Source of the DNA: Helicobacter canadensis MIT 98-5491
GTDB taxonomy: Bacteria; Campylobacterota; Campylobacteria; Campylobacterales; Helicobacteraceae
Length of the DNA stretch: 64,000 nt
NCBI RefSeq assembly: GCF_000162575.1
Contig: NZ_CM000776.2
Location: forward strand, 1,469,900 to 1,533,899
Direction of reading: 5' to 3'
The notes beneath the pieces are model-generated. The model saw nothing but the letters and a program-made list of their open reading frames with translations, had not been told where the DNA came from and searched no databases. Of the stretch, positions 16,550 through 26,282 are shown in pieces. How positions within the stretch are numbered: position 1 is the stretch's first letter; every line of letters begins with the position of its first letter. A program made the translations under genes and the position numbers.

Positions 16550-17460
16550 TTCACCACCTCATATTGCATTAAAATTTGCTCCAAATATTTAAGATTCTCT
16601 ACACTCGGCGAGACAAGTGGCAAACGATATTCTAAAGTCTTTAACAATCCACTTAAATACATTGCAGCTTTAATGGGAATAGGATTACTTTCAACAAAAA
16701 GTGCTTTATTGATTCTATAGAGTTCATTACTTAAAATATAAGCTTTTTGATAATTCAAATCACTCAAAACACTATGCGTTAAGGCTGCAATTTTATCTGG
16801 CAAGAGATTAGAAGTTACCGAAATCACACCTTTTCCACCGCAACAAAGAATAGGATAATTAATCACATCATCACCACTTACAATGACTAAATCTTTTTGA
16901 TTCACATTTAAATCCATCACTTTTTCAAGATTTCCACCTGCTTCTTTGACACCATAAATATTTTTAACATCCCTAAAAAGCCGCAATATTGTAGTGTTTT
17001 CAAGGCTTACACCCGTGCGACTTGGGACATTATAAAGCATTAAAGGAATAGAAATCGACTCAGCAACACTTTTATAATGTTGATAAAGTCCTTCTTGAGT
17101 AGGTTTATTATAATAAGGCGTAACGCACAAGATTCCATCAGCACCACTAGCTTGTGCAAATTTTGCCAATTCAATAGCCTCTTGCGTGGAGTTACTCCCT
17201 GCTCCCGCTAACACTTTAATATTTTTCCCATTCAGTCTATTTTTCTTGGCAACATTGAGAGTAACTTCAATGCATTCTCTATGTTCTTGATGACTTAGTG
17301 TAGCAGATTCCCCAGTCGTCCCAACAGGCACTATGACATCAATGCCATAATTAATTTGTCTTTGAATAAGATTTTCATAAGTCTCTAAATCGAGCTTTCC
17401 ATTTTTAAAAGGTGTAACAAGTGCAGTCATTGCACCTATAATTGTTTCTTCTACTTGCAT
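16546..17460 (-). CDS. dapA: 4-hydroxy-tetrahydrodipicolinate synthase DapA
   Basis: 304 residues, full length. The TIM barrel shows VPVGTTGES, the [14 protein letters not shown] block with the proton-relay tyrosine, YNVPSRTG, and the Schiff-base lysine in YGVKEAGGN. It condenses pyruvate with aspartate semialdehyde in lysine and diaminopimelate synthesis, feeding peptidoglycan. It lies 7 bp after the M16 peptidase gene and overlaps fabL by 4 bp. Confidence 0.96.
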   Translation of the reverse strand: MQVEETIIGAMTALVTPFKNGKLDLETYENLIQRQINYGIDVIVPVGTTGESATLSHQEHRECIEVTLNVAKKNRLNGKNIKVLAGAGSNSTQEAIELAKFAQASGADGILCVTPYYNKPTQEGLYQHYKSVAESISIPLMLYNVPSRTGVSLENTTILRLFRDVKNIYGVKEAGGNLEKVMDLNVNQKDLVIVSGDDVINYPILCCGGKGVISVTSNLLPDKIAALTHSVLSDLNYQKAYILSNELYRINKALFVESNPIPIKAAMYLSGLLKTLEYRLPLVSPSVENLKYLEQILMQYEVVK

Positions 17461-17467
17461 ATTTCTC

Positions 17468-18778
17468 TCACTTTTGTAAAGTCATAATGGTGGCATTATT
17501 CAGAGTAAAATATTGATTTGCCACTCTAATAATATCTTCCAAATTTAAAGATTCAAAATTTTTCTCAAAATCAAGCAAAGTCTGCAAATCCCCCCTAGCT
17601 ATGTAAGAACCAAAAAGATTAGCAACACCACTGCTTGATTCTAACTCATAAAGAAAACTTGCGCGCATATTAATTTTAACTTTATCTAGCTCACTTTGCT
17701 TAAGTTTGCCCTGCTTAATAAGCTCAATTTGAGCCAAGATTTCCTTTTGGATTTTATCCAAACTTACTTCAGAGTTAGCTAAAGCCATTATAATAAACAC
17801 GCCCTCATCTACCAAATCCATATTGTAAGTATAAACTTCAGCTGCAAGTCGCTTTTTATCCACGATCACACTTGATAAAACACTGCTTTTCCCACCACTT
17901 AAAATCTCACTTAAAGCACTAAGGGCGATTTGATCTTTATGGTTAAAGGGTGGAATCTTATACGCAATAGAAAGGATTTCAACTTCAGTTTGCTTATGCA
18001 CACTTGCTTGACGCAAACCTTCTTGTTTTGGTTCTATTGTATGAACTTTTGGTATTTCAAATCCAGTATTTGGAATTTTTTCAAAATATTTTCTAACCGC
18101 TTTTAAAGCTTCATTAACTTCAATATCTCCTGCAATCACAATGCTTGCATTTTTGGGTTGATAGTAAGTTTTATGAAAAGCTCTAATATCTTCAATACTC
18201 CAATTTCTAATATCATCCATAAAACCAATTGGCGTCCAATGATAAGGATGATAAACATAAGCAGTGTTAAAAAGCCTAAAATATAAATAACCCATAGGAT
18301 TATTATCTGTCCGCCATAATCTTTCTTCGGCTACCACATTGCGTTCAGGTTGAAATTCCTCATCACTCAAATTAAGATTCTGCATCAATTCTGCAAAAAG
18401 TTCTAAGCTTTTATCTAAATTTTGAGTGCTTGATTTAATATAATAATGTGTGTAATCAAAGCCTGTAGAAGCATTTGTGCTACCACCAAAACTCTTGATA
18501 ATTTTATCAAATTCACCTGCTTTTAGATTCTTAGTTGATTTAAAATTCAAATGCTCTAACATATGGGCAATTCCACTTTTTCCCATTGTTTCATTACGAC
18601 TACCCACTTTATAAAAAATATCGGTTGTAATAACATTGCTTTGATTATTAAGTGGGATAATATACACCTCTAAACCATTTTCAAGCACTGCTTTATGGTA
18701 TTTTGGAAGAACTGAATTTTGCGCCATTAAAACTCCTATAAAACAAACAAATAAAATCAAAAATCTAAATTTTCTCAT
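17468..18778 (-). CDS. Secreted M16-family zinc metallopeptidase
   Basis: 436 residues. The N-terminus ([20 protein letters not shown]) is a signal peptide, so the enzyme is periplasmic. The inverted zinc motif HxxEH is present ([11 protein letters not shown], about residue 66), with the downstream Glu in [10 protein letters not shown], about residue 146. A second M16 half with the [11 protein letters not shown] region closes the chamber. Similar genes are called pqqL/ymxG-like in H. pylori (HP1012). The substrate is unknown. The start overlaps the pyrD stop by 4 bp. Confidence 0.9.
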   Translation of the reverse strand: MRKFRFLILFVCFIGVLMAQNSVLPKYHKAVLENGLEVYIIPLNNQSNVITTDIFYKVGSRNETMGKSGIAHMLEHLNFKSTKNLKAGEFDKIIKSFGGSTNASTGFDYTHYYIKSSTQNLDKSLELFAELMQNLNLSDEEFQPERNVVAEERLWRTDNNPMGYLYFRLFNTAYVYHPYHWTPIGFMDDIRNWSIEDIRAFHKTYYQPKNASIVIAGDIEVNEALKAVRKYFEKIPNTGFEIPKVHTIEPKQEGLRQASVHKQTEVEILSIAYKIPPFNHKDQIALSALSEILSGGKSSVLSSVIVDKKRLAAEVYTYNMDLVDEGVFIIMALANSEVSLDKIQKEILAQIELIKQGKLKQSELDKVKINMRASFLYELESSSGVANLFGSYIARGDLQTLLDFEKNFESLNLEDIIRVANQYFTLNNATIMTLQK

Positions 18779-19830
18779 AAATTAATACCTACTGCATCTT
18801 GGATATTTAAAAAGCCTTTTGATTCAAGGATTTGAACCAAATCTTCATTGATTTTTTTAACAAGCATAGGTCCCTCAAAAATCAAGGCAGAATAAATTTG
18901 CACAAGGTTTGCACCCAAAGCAATCCTCTCAAAAGCTTCTTGTGCATTTGAAATTCCCCCTACGCTAATAAGCGTTGTTTTTTTGGCATACACTTTAGCA
19001 ATTTGCCTTAGAATCTCTTTGCTTTTTTGAGTGAGAACTCGACCACTCAAACCACCTTTTTCTTTAGGGTTTTGAACTAATGAATAATCCAAAGTGGTAT
19101 TGGTTGCAATGATTCCTCTAGCTCCATTTTGGATAGCCACTTCCGTTAGCTTCAAAATAGAATCAATCTCTAAATCAGGCGCAATTTTTAGGTAAATAGG
19201 CTTAGAATAGATTTCACAAAGCTTTAAAAAAAGCTCCTTAATAAAAGCTTCATTTTGCAAATCTCGCAAATTTGGAGTATTGGGCGAACTAATATTCACG
19301 CTTAAATAATCCGTGCAATTTGCAAATTTTTTAGCCAACAAAAGATAATCATCGAGTGCTTTTTCTTGTGAAGTAATTTTATTTTTACCAATATTCATTC
19401 CAAGCGGAATGGCAAAGGGATAAAGTTTAGACAAACGATTGACAATTACCTCTGATCCATCATTATTAAAACCCATTGCATTTTGAATTGATTCTTCTTG
19501 AATATGTCGCCAAAGGCGAGGTTTTTCATTACCTTCTTGAGGATTAGGGGTAACTGCACCAAGCTCCAAATAAGAAAATCCAAGTGCACAAAGCATTGGA
19601 ATCATTGTGGCATTTTTATCAAATCCTGCAGCTAAACCTATAGGATTATAAAAAGACATACCATCAATTTTTTGTGCCAAAATGGGATTTTGAATGCAAG
19701 TTTTTTGAGATAACAAAGGCAAAATTCCAGGAATCTTAGGAGCCAATTTAGCTATTTTTTCCACAAAAGAATGTGCCTTTTCAGGATCACTTTTAAATAA
19801 ATAAGGACGAATGGAATGGTAGCTAAACAT
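18775..19830 (-). CDS. pyrD: Dihydroorotate dehydrogenase (quinone), class 2
   Basis: 351 residues from the preferred start. Motifs: an N-terminal quinone-binding helical segment (SYHSIRPYLF), NPIGLAAGFDKN, GFNNDG, the active-site SVNISSPNTPNLRDLQ and GGLSGR near the C-terminus. It oxidises dihydroorotate at the inner membrane with transfer to quinone. ATG codons at 19830 and 19833 both follow AGAGG; I chose 19830 for spacing, and an upstream TTG at 19845 would place the ribosome-binding site inside the gene. It heads a seven-gene operon. A TACAAT box at 19863-19868 (minus) is the likely -10. Confidence 0.93.
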   Translation of the reverse strand: MFSYHSIRPYLFKSDPEKAHSFVEKIAKLAPKIPGILPLLSQKTCIQNPILAQKIDGMSFYNPIGLAAGFDKNATMIPMLCALGFSYLELGAVTPNPQEGNEKPRLWRHIQEESIQNAMGFNNDGSEVIVNRLSKLYPFAIPLGMNIGKNKITSQEKALDDYLLLAKKFANCTDYLSVNISSPNTPNLRDLQNEAFIKELFLKLCEIYSKPIYLKIAPDLEIDSILKLTEVAIQNGARGIIATNTTLDYSLVQNPKEKGGLSGRVLTQKSKEILRQIAKVYAKKTTLISVGGISNAQEAFERIALGANLVQIYSALIFEGPMLVKKINEDLVQILESKGFLNIQDAVGINL

Positions 19831-19951
19831 CATTACCTCTTGCAAAGTAAAATAATTTTAGAATTGTAGCATTTTTATTTAAATAATTTTTTAAACTTTT
19901 TTGGCAACTTATTTCAAATTAATTCCACAAAAAATACACACAAAGAATTTC

Positions 19952-20007
19952 TTTTAAATCTTTTAAATTATTGGGGGGGGGGGGGTAAGAATTTAAAAGA
20001 TTTAAAA
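19952..20007. repeat. G13 (C13) homopolymer in the loop of an 18-bp perfect inverted repeat
   Basis: Arms 19952-19969 and 19990-20007 are perfect reverse complements over 18 bp, almost entirely A/T. The 20-nt loop (19970-19989) contains 13 consecutive G residues at 19973-19985. The element lies 43 bp after the chemoreceptor stop and about 120 bp before the pyrD start, both on the minus strand, where RNA would show a C13 loop. It could end the chemoreceptor transcript, though no good U-run follows. Homopolymeric G/C tracts of this length change by slippage in this group, so tract length is likely variable. Confidence 0.85.
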
Positions 20008-20049
20008 TCGCCAAACATTCCTTATTTTCAATAACTTTTTAAGAAGAAG

Positions 20050-21804
20050 TTAAAACTTCTTCTTATTGACATCCTCTAAAATATCATTAGCTATTTTATT
20101 GACACCTTGAGTAATGGCATTAGTATCATTAGCAACAATCACATTATTATGGGTTATTGTCTCTAGTTGAGCCACAGCTTCATTAATCTGTCCCACACCG
20201 GTAGTTTGCTCTCGTATGGATTCACTCATATCATTCACCCCTTGAACTAGAACATTCACATTCGCTTCTATTTCATTAAGAGATTTACTTGTTCTCTCAG
20301 CCAACTTTCTTACTTCATCAGCAACCACAGCAAATCCTCTTCCGTGTTCTCCTGCTCTTGCTGCCTCAATTGCCGCATTCAAAGCAAGGAGATTGGTTTG
20401 ATCTGCTATATCTTTAATCACGCCTACAATATTTTTAATATCTTCTGCTTGTCTTGTAACTTCCGAAGTCCTATCTGAAACATTTTGCATAGATGAACTT
20501 ATCTCTTCTATCGCAACAACAGATTGCTGCAAAGAATTAGCCTGACTTTGAGAACCTTCTGTTAGCTTTTGCATCGATTCTCTTAAATCTTGAGATTGTT
20601 TAGCTAGATCTGATGCAAAATTAGCCGATGCCTTAAGCATTGCCTTTATCTCTTCACCCAATATGTTTGTGATAACCTCAACATCACCTTGAGCGTTTTT
20701 AACTTCGGTTGTAAAATCTAAACGCTTATAGCTATCAAATACTCGAGTTATTTCATTCATATTAGAACCAATCTTACTTTGCAAAACATCAAGCATTTTA
20801 TTTAAAACATTTTTCAACTCTACCAATTGAGGATTAGCCGGATTTTCAACAATTCTTGCTGTTAAATCGCCACTCTCGATGGCTTTAGCTGTTTGTGCGC
20901 TTTGAGCGATTGCTTTTTCATCTTGAATCAATCCCGCTTTAGTTTTTTCTATGTTGGCATTAATCACTTTAGCCATTGATCCAAACTCATCATTTGAATT
21001 AACTTGAACTAATTGTATATCAGTCTTTTCGTGATTAATATAGGAGAAGAACAATAAAATACTCCTTTGAAGAGTATTAACGCTATTTATCAAATTCTTA
21101 TAAAACATTAACAATAATGGCAAGAATATTAGTATTGCTACAATTATGGCTATGAGAATATAGCTATTAATTGCATACAAAATATCTTTCATTAAAGAAT
21201 GCGATATTTCATTAGAATAATCGCCCAAAGTATCGATATACACCCCTGTTGAAATCCACATATTATTAGTATTAGGTATCATCTGTGCATACCCAATCTT
21301 TTGTGCTTGAATCAACTCTCCATTAGGCAATGGCTTTGAAAATTCAAAACGAATGAATTTTCCCTTCTCATCTTGATTTTTTGCACTCTCAAATAATTCT
21401 CTTACATAATAAACGCCCTTTGGATCCTTTGCATCATAAAGCGACTTTCCAATCAAATCTTTTCTTGTTGGATGCGCTACTGGAAAATGATCTTTATAGA
21501 CAAAGAAATATCCTGATTTATCCCCTTCGAATCTAAAATTTTCAATGGCTTTTGCAATAATAGCTATTTGTGATTTTTCATCCAATCCATTCACAAGCTC
21601 ACCAAGAGAATATGCCATACTATCTGTAGCTAACTTTATCTTTTGGGCAACTTCTTGCTCAATCACCGAATTTAAACTCAAAGAAGCTTCATTAGTCATT
21701 TTATTTTGATTGAAGAAAATAATACCAATCAATACGCCAAAACTAATGAAGAAACCGAATGCCAAAATAAGTAATTTAATTTTTAAAGAAAAATTATTAA
21801 ACAT
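20050..21804 (-). CDS. Methyl-accepting chemotaxis protein with periplasmic sCache_2-like sensor
   Basis: 584 residues. Membrane segments lie at about residues 9-29 and 208-232. The periplasmic part (30-205) carries a single Cache domain: [24 protein letters not shown]-like block and [25 protein letters not shown]-like linker follows, then the signalling domain with the invariant hairpin [35 protein letters not shown] (quoted in part: the [10 protein letters not shown] tip). The C-terminus ends with KKKF and has no CheR-binding pentapeptide. sCache receptors usually bind small organic acids; the ligand here is unknown. Downstream lies the G13/C13 hairpin. Confidence 0.93.
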   Translation of the reverse strand: MFNNFSLKIKLLILAFGFFISFGVLIGIIFFNQNKMTNEASLSLNSVIEQEVAQKIKLATDSMAYSLGELVNGLDEKSQIAIIAKAIENFRFEGDKSGYFFVYKDHFPVAHPTRKDLIGKSLYDAKDPKGVYYVRELFESAKNQDEKGKFIRFEFSKPLPNGELIQAQKIGYAQMIPNTNNMWISTGVYIDTLGDYSNEISHSLMKDILYAINSYILIAIIVAILIFLPLLLMFYKNLINSVNTLQRSILLFFSYINHEKTDIQLVQVNSNDEFGSMAKVINANIEKTKAGLIQDEKAIAQSAQTAKAIESGDLTARIVENPANPQLVELKNVLNKMLDVLQSKIGSNMNEITRVFDSYKRLDFTTEVKNAQGDVEVITNILGEEIKAMLKASANFASDLAKQSQDLRESMQKLTEGSQSQANSLQQSVVAIEEISSSMQNVSDRTSEVTRQAEDIKNIVGVIKDIADQTNLLALNAAIEAARAGEHGRGFAVVADEVRKLAERTSKSLNEIEANVNVLVQGVNDMSESIREQTTGVGQINEAVAQLETITHNNVIVANDTNAITQGVNKIANDILEDVNKKKF

Positions 21805-21890
21805 AACTACTCCCTAAAAGCTAAAAATATTCAGCATTCTATATTACATAAACTTAAAAAATATTATTTAGTTGTAAATTAAAGTTTAAT

Positions 21891-24464
21891 TTAATTAATT
21901 TTTGTCCTAATTTCTTCATTTTCTGCATAAAAAGTTACTTTACTACCCTCTTTAATCTCCCCTTGTAAAATCAAATCTGCTAATCTGTCTTCTACTTCCT
22001 CATACAAAGCTCTTTTGAGCGGTCTTGCACCAAAGGTTGGATCAAAGCCGACTTTAGCGATAAATTCCTTAGCACTTTGTTCTAATTCTATTTGGATATC
22101 TCTCTCAGCCACTTTCTTTTGAATATTTTTAAAAAGAATATCCACAATATGTGTGATTTGCTCGATTCCTAAAGGATTAAAAATCACAATATCATCCAGT
22201 CGATTGAGAAACTCAGGCTTAAAATAAGCTTTAAGTGCTTCCTTAACTGCTTTTTCTTTAGAATCTTCATCTTTTAATTCCATAATTTGGTTACTTGCAA
22301 TATTGCTTGTGAGAATAATAATGGTATTTCTAAAATCAATAGTTACACCCTTATTGTCTGTCAAACGCCCATCATCAAGCACTTGTAAAAGCATATTAAA
22401 CACATCAGGATGTGCTTTTTCAATCTCATCAAAAAGCACAACACTATAAGGCTTCCTACGCACCGCTTCTGTGAGTTGTCCGCCTTCTTCATAACCAACA
22501 TATCCTGGAGGCGCACCCACTAAGCGACTTGCCGCGTGTTTTTCCATATATTCACTCATATCTATGCGAATAAGATTCTTCTCGCTATCAAAGAGGAATC
22601 TTGCCAAAGTTTTAGCCGATTCAGTCTTTCCAACCCCTGTTGGACCAAGGAATAAAAAGCTTCCAATAGGACGATTAAGCTCACTAAGCCCTGCTTTATT
22701 GCGTTTAATAGCTCTTGCAATGGCGTGAAGTGCTTTATCTTGTCCCACCACATCTTTTTTAAGTTCTTCTTCGATTCCTAGAATTTTATCTTTCTCATCT
22801 TGCAACATTTTCTTAATAGGAATTTGTGTCCATCGGCTAACAACAGCTGCAATTGATTCAGGCAAAACGGCGTTTCTAAGCAGTGTCCCTGCTTCTTGCA
22901 TTTTTTCCCATTTTTGATTTTGTTCTTCTAATGCCCTTTGAAGTTCAGGAATCTTACCATAATCAATCTCAGCAGCCTTATTAAAATCGCTATTACGCTT
23001 TGCCAAAGCGCTTTCAGTCCGCAAAGAATCAATTTGCACCTTAATATTTGCAATCTCATTAAACACTTGTTTTTCGTTTTCAAATTGCACTTCTAGGGCT
23101 TTTTTCTTTTCATTTTTATCGCTTAATTCTTTTTCAATTTCTTGAATCCTTGCATTATTTTTCTCACTCTTTTCCATTAAAAGTGCTTCTTTTTCCACTT
23201 GCAAAGATTCAATTTCTCGCTTAATTTTTGCCAATTCTGTCGGTTCAGATTCAATTTGCATTTTAAGCTCCGCTGCAGCTTCATCAATTAAATCAATCGC
23301 CTTATCTGGCAAGAATCTATCTGTAATATAACGATTAGAAAGCTTAGCAGCAGCCACTAAAGCACTATCAGTAATGGTTACATTGTGATGTGCTTCAAGC
23401 CTTTCTTTAATACCCCGTAAAATTTGCAAGGCTTCATTCACACTAGGTTCATTAACTGGAACAGGCTGGAATCTTCTCTGCAAAGCCGCATCTTTTTCAA
23501 AATATTTGCGATATTCCTTAAGTGTTGTTGCACCAATGGTATGCAATTCGCCTCTTGCAAGAGCGGGTTTTAAGATATTAGCCGCATCCATACTCCCCTC
23601 ACTTGCACCCGCACCAACAATGGTGTGAATCTCATCAATAAAAAGAATAATATTTTTTGCCTTAGTAACTTCATCAATAACTTTTTTTAGCCTATCTTCA
23701 AACTCTCCACGATATTTTGCTCCTGCGATTAATGCACTCATATCAAGTGCAATCACTTTTTTATTTTGCAAAGAAATTGGCACTTCTTTTTTAATAATTC
23801 TTTGTGCTAAACCCTCCACAACTGCGGTTTTACCAACTCCTGGCTCACCTAGTAAAATGGGATTATTTTTGGTTTTTCTAATCAAAATTTGCATCATATG
23901 ATTGATTTCTTCATCTCTGCCAATTACAGGATCTAATTTTCCTTCTATTGCTTTTTGCGTTAAATCTATTCCGAATTTTTCCAAGGCTTCAAGATTCTCA
24001 TCGCCACTTTGTGAATTAATTTTTGTCCCTCCCCTTATTACCTCAAAGGTTTTTTTCAATTCATTCAAATCTAAATATTTAGCAAACAAATTTTTTGCCA
24101 TTTCTGTGTTGAGATTTGCCAAAATAAAAGTATCAATAGCAATATAAGAATCTCCATTTTTTGCTGCTAAGCCATCGGCTTGATTAAGTGCATCACTAAG
24201 ATTACGAGAGATTTTTAGATTCTCCTTACTCACTGATGAGCTTTTAGGAAGATTATTTGCCAAACTTTTTGCCTCTAACTCAATGGCTGCTTTATCGATA
24301 TTTAATCGGTTTAAAGCTTGATTTAAAAGCGAATTGGTATTAGTTAGCATCGCCCAAAAAAGATGAATGGGCTCAATTTCTTGGTTTTGATTGTGCAATG
24401 CCAAAGAAGCACCTTGTTCCAATGTTTCTTGCATAGTATTGGTGAGTTTCTCTAAAATATTCAT
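21891..24464 (-). CDS. clpB: Disaggregase ClpB
   Basis: 857 residues, the full length of ClpB. Clp N-domain repeats come first, then AAA-1 with Walker A GEPGVGKT (about residue 203), a coiled-coil middle domain rich in Glu/Lys (about 400-530) that distinguishes ClpB from ClpA, and AAA-2 with [10 protein letters not shown] and the [10 protein letters not shown] Walker B. It works with DnaK to dissolve protein aggregates after heat stress. The promoter overlaps a HAIR-like dyad, so HspR control is likely. It is the only gene in its unit here; the chemoreceptor gene starts 86 bp downstream. Confidence 0.97.
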   Translation of the reverse strand: MNILEKLTNTMQETLEQGASLALHNQNQEIEPIHLFWAMLTNTNSLLNQALNRLNIDKAAIELEAKSLANNLPKSSSVSKENLKISRNLSDALNQADGLAAKNGDSYIAIDTFILANLNTEMAKNLFAKYLDLNELKKTFEVIRGGTKINSQSGDENLEALEKFGIDLTQKAIEGKLDPVIGRDEEINHMMQILIRKTKNNPILLGEPGVGKTAVVEGLAQRIIKKEVPISLQNKKVIALDMSALIAGAKYRGEFEDRLKKVIDEVTKAKNIILFIDEIHTIVGAGASEGSMDAANILKPALARGELHTIGATTLKEYRKYFEKDAALQRRFQPVPVNEPSVNEALQILRGIKERLEAHHNVTITDSALVAAAKLSNRYITDRFLPDKAIDLIDEAAAELKMQIESEPTELAKIKREIESLQVEKEALLMEKSEKNNARIQEIEKELSDKNEKKKALEVQFENEKQVFNEIANIKVQIDSLRTESALAKRNSDFNKAAEIDYGKIPELQRALEEQNQKWEKMQEAGTLLRNAVLPESIAAVVSRWTQIPIKKMLQDEKDKILGIEEELKKDVVGQDKALHAIARAIKRNKAGLSELNRPIGSFLFLGPTGVGKTESAKTLARFLFDSEKNLIRIDMSEYMEKHAASRLVGAPPGYVGYEEGGQLTEAVRRKPYSVVLFDEIEKAHPDVFNMLLQVLDDGRLTDNKGVTIDFRNTIIILTSNIASNQIMELKDEDSKEKAVKEALKAYFKPEFLNRLDDIVIFNPLGIEQITHIVDILFKNIQKKVAERDIQIELEQSAKEFIAKVGFDPTFGARPLKRALYEEVEDRLADLILQGEIKEGSKVTFYAENEEIRTKIN

Positions 24465-24493
24465 TGAAATCTCCTAAAATTTATTTTGTTGGC

Positions 24494-24523
24494 ATTATAT
24501 AACTTTAGTCAATTATTGTCAAG
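24494..24523 (-). promoter_or_regulatory. clpB promoter with HAIR-like HspR operator
   Basis: On the minus strand a perfect TTGACA (24517-24522), a 17-bp spacer and a perfect TATAAT (24494-24499) form a consensus vegetative promoter. Overlapping the -35 is CTTGACA-N7-ACTAAAG (24503-24523), matching the HAIR consensus CTTGAGT-N7-ACTCAAG at 11 of 14 arm positions. In H. pylori and C. jejuni HspR represses chaperone operons including clpB through such sites. hspR itself is not in the window. Confidence 0.7.
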
Positions 24524-24594
24524 TTTTATAATAATAAAATACTAAAAGTAGCTAACTACTAATAAAAATAGATTGCTTAATCATTTAATTTTAA

Positions 24595-24605
24595 TCCGAT
24601 ATAAT
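24595..24605 (+). promoter_or_regulatory. msrA promoter -10 region resembling the flaA promoter
   Basis: The string AATCCGATATAAT ends here and is identical to the 13-mer of the flaA promoter (35843-35855). It holds both a TATAAT (24600-24605, about 31 nt before the msrA start) and a sigma-28-like CCGATAT. A TTAA lies 14 nt upstream of TCCGATAT, so a sigma-28 reading is possible but weaker than at flaA. Confidence 0.4.
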
Positions 24606-24636
24606 TACTTTAAAATTCATTTTTAAAGGTTTTTTT

Positions 24637-25140
24637 ATGCGTGTTGTTATTTATCTAGCAGGAGGCTGTTTTTGGGGGATTCAAGGATATTTTGATTTAC
24701 TAAAAGGAGTGGTTAGCTCTCAAGTGGGCTATGCAAACTCCAAGATAGAAGATCCTAGCTATGAGCTTGTATGCAGCGGAATCACAGGGGCAGTAGAAGC
24801 AGTAAAAGTAACTTATGAAGATGAAATTTTATCACTTAATGAGATTTTACAAAGATTCTTTGATATTATCAATCCTTTTGCACTCAATTATCAAGGCAAT
24901 GACTTTGGCACACAATACCGCAGCGGAATCTACGCACAAGATTCTAAAATCCTAGAAGAAGTGCATTCATTTATCCAAAATCTACAAAAGAATTTTTCAC
25001 AAGAAATTGTAACAGAAGTTATGGAATTAGAAAATTTCTATCCTGCTGAATCATATCATCAAAAATACCTTGCAAAAAATCCTAATGGCTACTGCCATAT
25101 TGATTTAAGCAAGGCATTGCAAAATAATTATATCCCTTGA
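24637..25140 (+). CDS. msrA: Peptide methionine sulfoxide reductase MsrA
   Basis: 167 residues, single-domain MsrA. The catalytic cysteine is in the GGCFWG motif at about residue 11; EVVxVxY- and GTQYRSGIY-type blocks follow, and a C-terminal YCHIDLSKA carries a possible resolving cysteine. The enzyme repairs methionine-S-sulfoxide in proteins using thioredoxin. No MsrB domain is fused, unlike H. pylori Msr, which carries both activities. It has no signal peptide, so it is cytosolic. The stop at 25140 is followed by about 110 bp holding the promoter of the next operon. Confidence 0.95.
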   Translation: MRVVIYLAGGCFWGIQGYFDLLKGVVSSQVGYANSKIEDPSYELVCSGITGAVEAVKVTYEDEILSLNEILQRFFDIINPFALNYQGNDFGTQYRSGIYAQDSKILEEVHSFIQNLQKNFSQEIVTEVMELENFYPAESYHQKYLAKNPNGYCHIDLSKALQNNYIP

Positions 25141-25251
25141 ATTTCAAAGAAAATCGCTTTATCAAGAACATTATAATTCAACAAAATTCTCAAGAATGGC
25201 TTAACATTTTTAGTGTAGAATCACAACACAAATACAAAAAAGGAAATTTAA

Positions 25252-25611
25252 ATGCGTTTTTTATTGGTTTTTATTTGTTTTTTTGGTGTGAATCTTTTAG
25301 GGAAAAACATAGAAGAAGGTTTAAAATATTTAGACATTCCAAATCCTAAAGGACAATTTTTAAAAGAAACTATAAGAGAATTTTATAAACAAAGGCAAAA
25401 TTACCATAATAATAACGCAATTTTAGAGTATAAAATTTTGCAAGAAATCGCCAATAAGGGCTATGGCGAAGTTAATTTTCTAGAATACAGGCAAATGCTA
25501 GAAAAAAATAGTCAAAATTATGCACAAGCAAAAATCAATTTTTATAGAACAATTGGGCAGATTCTAAACAAAAAAGAAATCACTTCTTTAATGGAATTTA
25601 TAGGGGAATAA
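25252..25611 (+). CDS. Small secreted helical protein upstream of a two-component system
   Basis: 119 residues. The first ~18 (MRFLLVFICFFGVNLLG) form a signal peptide, so the product is probably periplasmic. The mature part is almost all helical and rich in Lys, Glu, Asn and Tyr, ending QILNKKEITSLMEFIGE, faintly like the LTxxQ-containing helices of CpxP/Spy proteins. I do not recognise a named family. The response regulator gene starts 2 bp after its stop, so all four genes to 28448 look like one operon. A CpxP-like feedback role on the adjacent kinase is an inference from position, size and fold. AGGAAA lies upstream of the ATG. Confidence 0.7.
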   Translation: MRFLLVFICFFGVNLLGKNIEEGLKYLDIPNPKGQFLKETIREFYKQRQNYHNNNAILEYKILQEIANKGYGEVNFLEYRQMLEKNSQNYAQAKINFYRTIGQILNKKEITSLMEFIGE

Positions 25612-25613
25612 TA

Positions 25614-26282
25614 ATGTATCAAATTTTAATCGTTGAAGATGATTTGGATATGCAAAAGTTATTGGTTGATTACCTAAAAAAAAGCGGTATGGAAGCAATA
25701 GCAACTGATAGTCCAAATGAAGCCTTAGAAATGCTAAAATCCAAAAGAAATTTTGATTTGGCAGTGCTTGATATTATGCTACCTGAAATGGATGGCTTAG
25801 AACTCTGCAAAAAAATAAGACAAATTAGCGATTTACCTATCATTATGTCCTCTGCAAGAGGAGATATAGGTAGCAAAATTTTAGGTTTTGAGAGGGGTGC
25901 TGATGATTATCTTGCAAAATCCTATGAACCCATAGAATTAGTTGCAAGAATCAATGCTTTATTGAAGCGATACTCTGCCAATCAAGTGATACACTATGGG
26001 GATTTAGAAGTTGATAACAATAAGCATAAAGTTACCTTAGAAGGATACTCTATTGATCTTACTCCAGCAGAATTTGAAATTTTAAATCTCCTAATTTCCA
26101 ACAAAGGCAAACCTTACTCAAGAGAATCACTCTCTCAAGCCATCTCAAGTATCGCCCCTGATTCTTCACTAAGGAGTATTGACACGCACATTAGGAATCT
26201 ACGAGCAAAACTTGGAGATGATGCAAAAGAACCAAAATATATACAATCTGTTTGGGGAATAGGATATAAATTCTGTGATTAA
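25614..26282 (+). CDS. OmpR-family response regulator
   Basis: 222 residues. The receiver domain has the acidic pocket EDD at 8-10, phospho-acceptor Asp53 (VLDIMLPEMDG), SS at 79-80 and Lys102. Position 103 is Ser where almost all receivers have Pro (DDYLAKSYEP rather than KP), an unusual loss of the conserved cis-proline. The C-terminal winged helix has LTPAEFEIL and SIDTHIRNLRAKLGDD, ending GIGYKF. The kinase gene starts inside its last codons. I cannot assign it to a named pair such as CrdR, RacR or CprR by eye. Confidence 0.9.
   Translation: MYQILIVEDDLDMQKLLVDYLKKSGMEAIATDSPNEALEMLKSKRNFDLAVLDIMLPEMDGLELCKKIRQISDLPIIMSSARGDIGSKILGFERGADDYLAKSYEPIELVARINALLKRYSANQVIHYGDLEVDNNKHKVTLEGYSIDLTPAEFEILNLLISNKGKPYSRESLSQAISSIAPDSSLRSIDTHIRNLRAKLGDDAKEPKYIQSVWGIGYKFCD

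Noticed and set aside
19973-19985. Poly-G tract as an on/off switch inside a coding region
   Set aside because: No frame on either strand is extended or broken by changes here; the chemoreceptor ends before it and pyrD starts about 105 bp beyond its promoter, so translational phase variation is unlikely.
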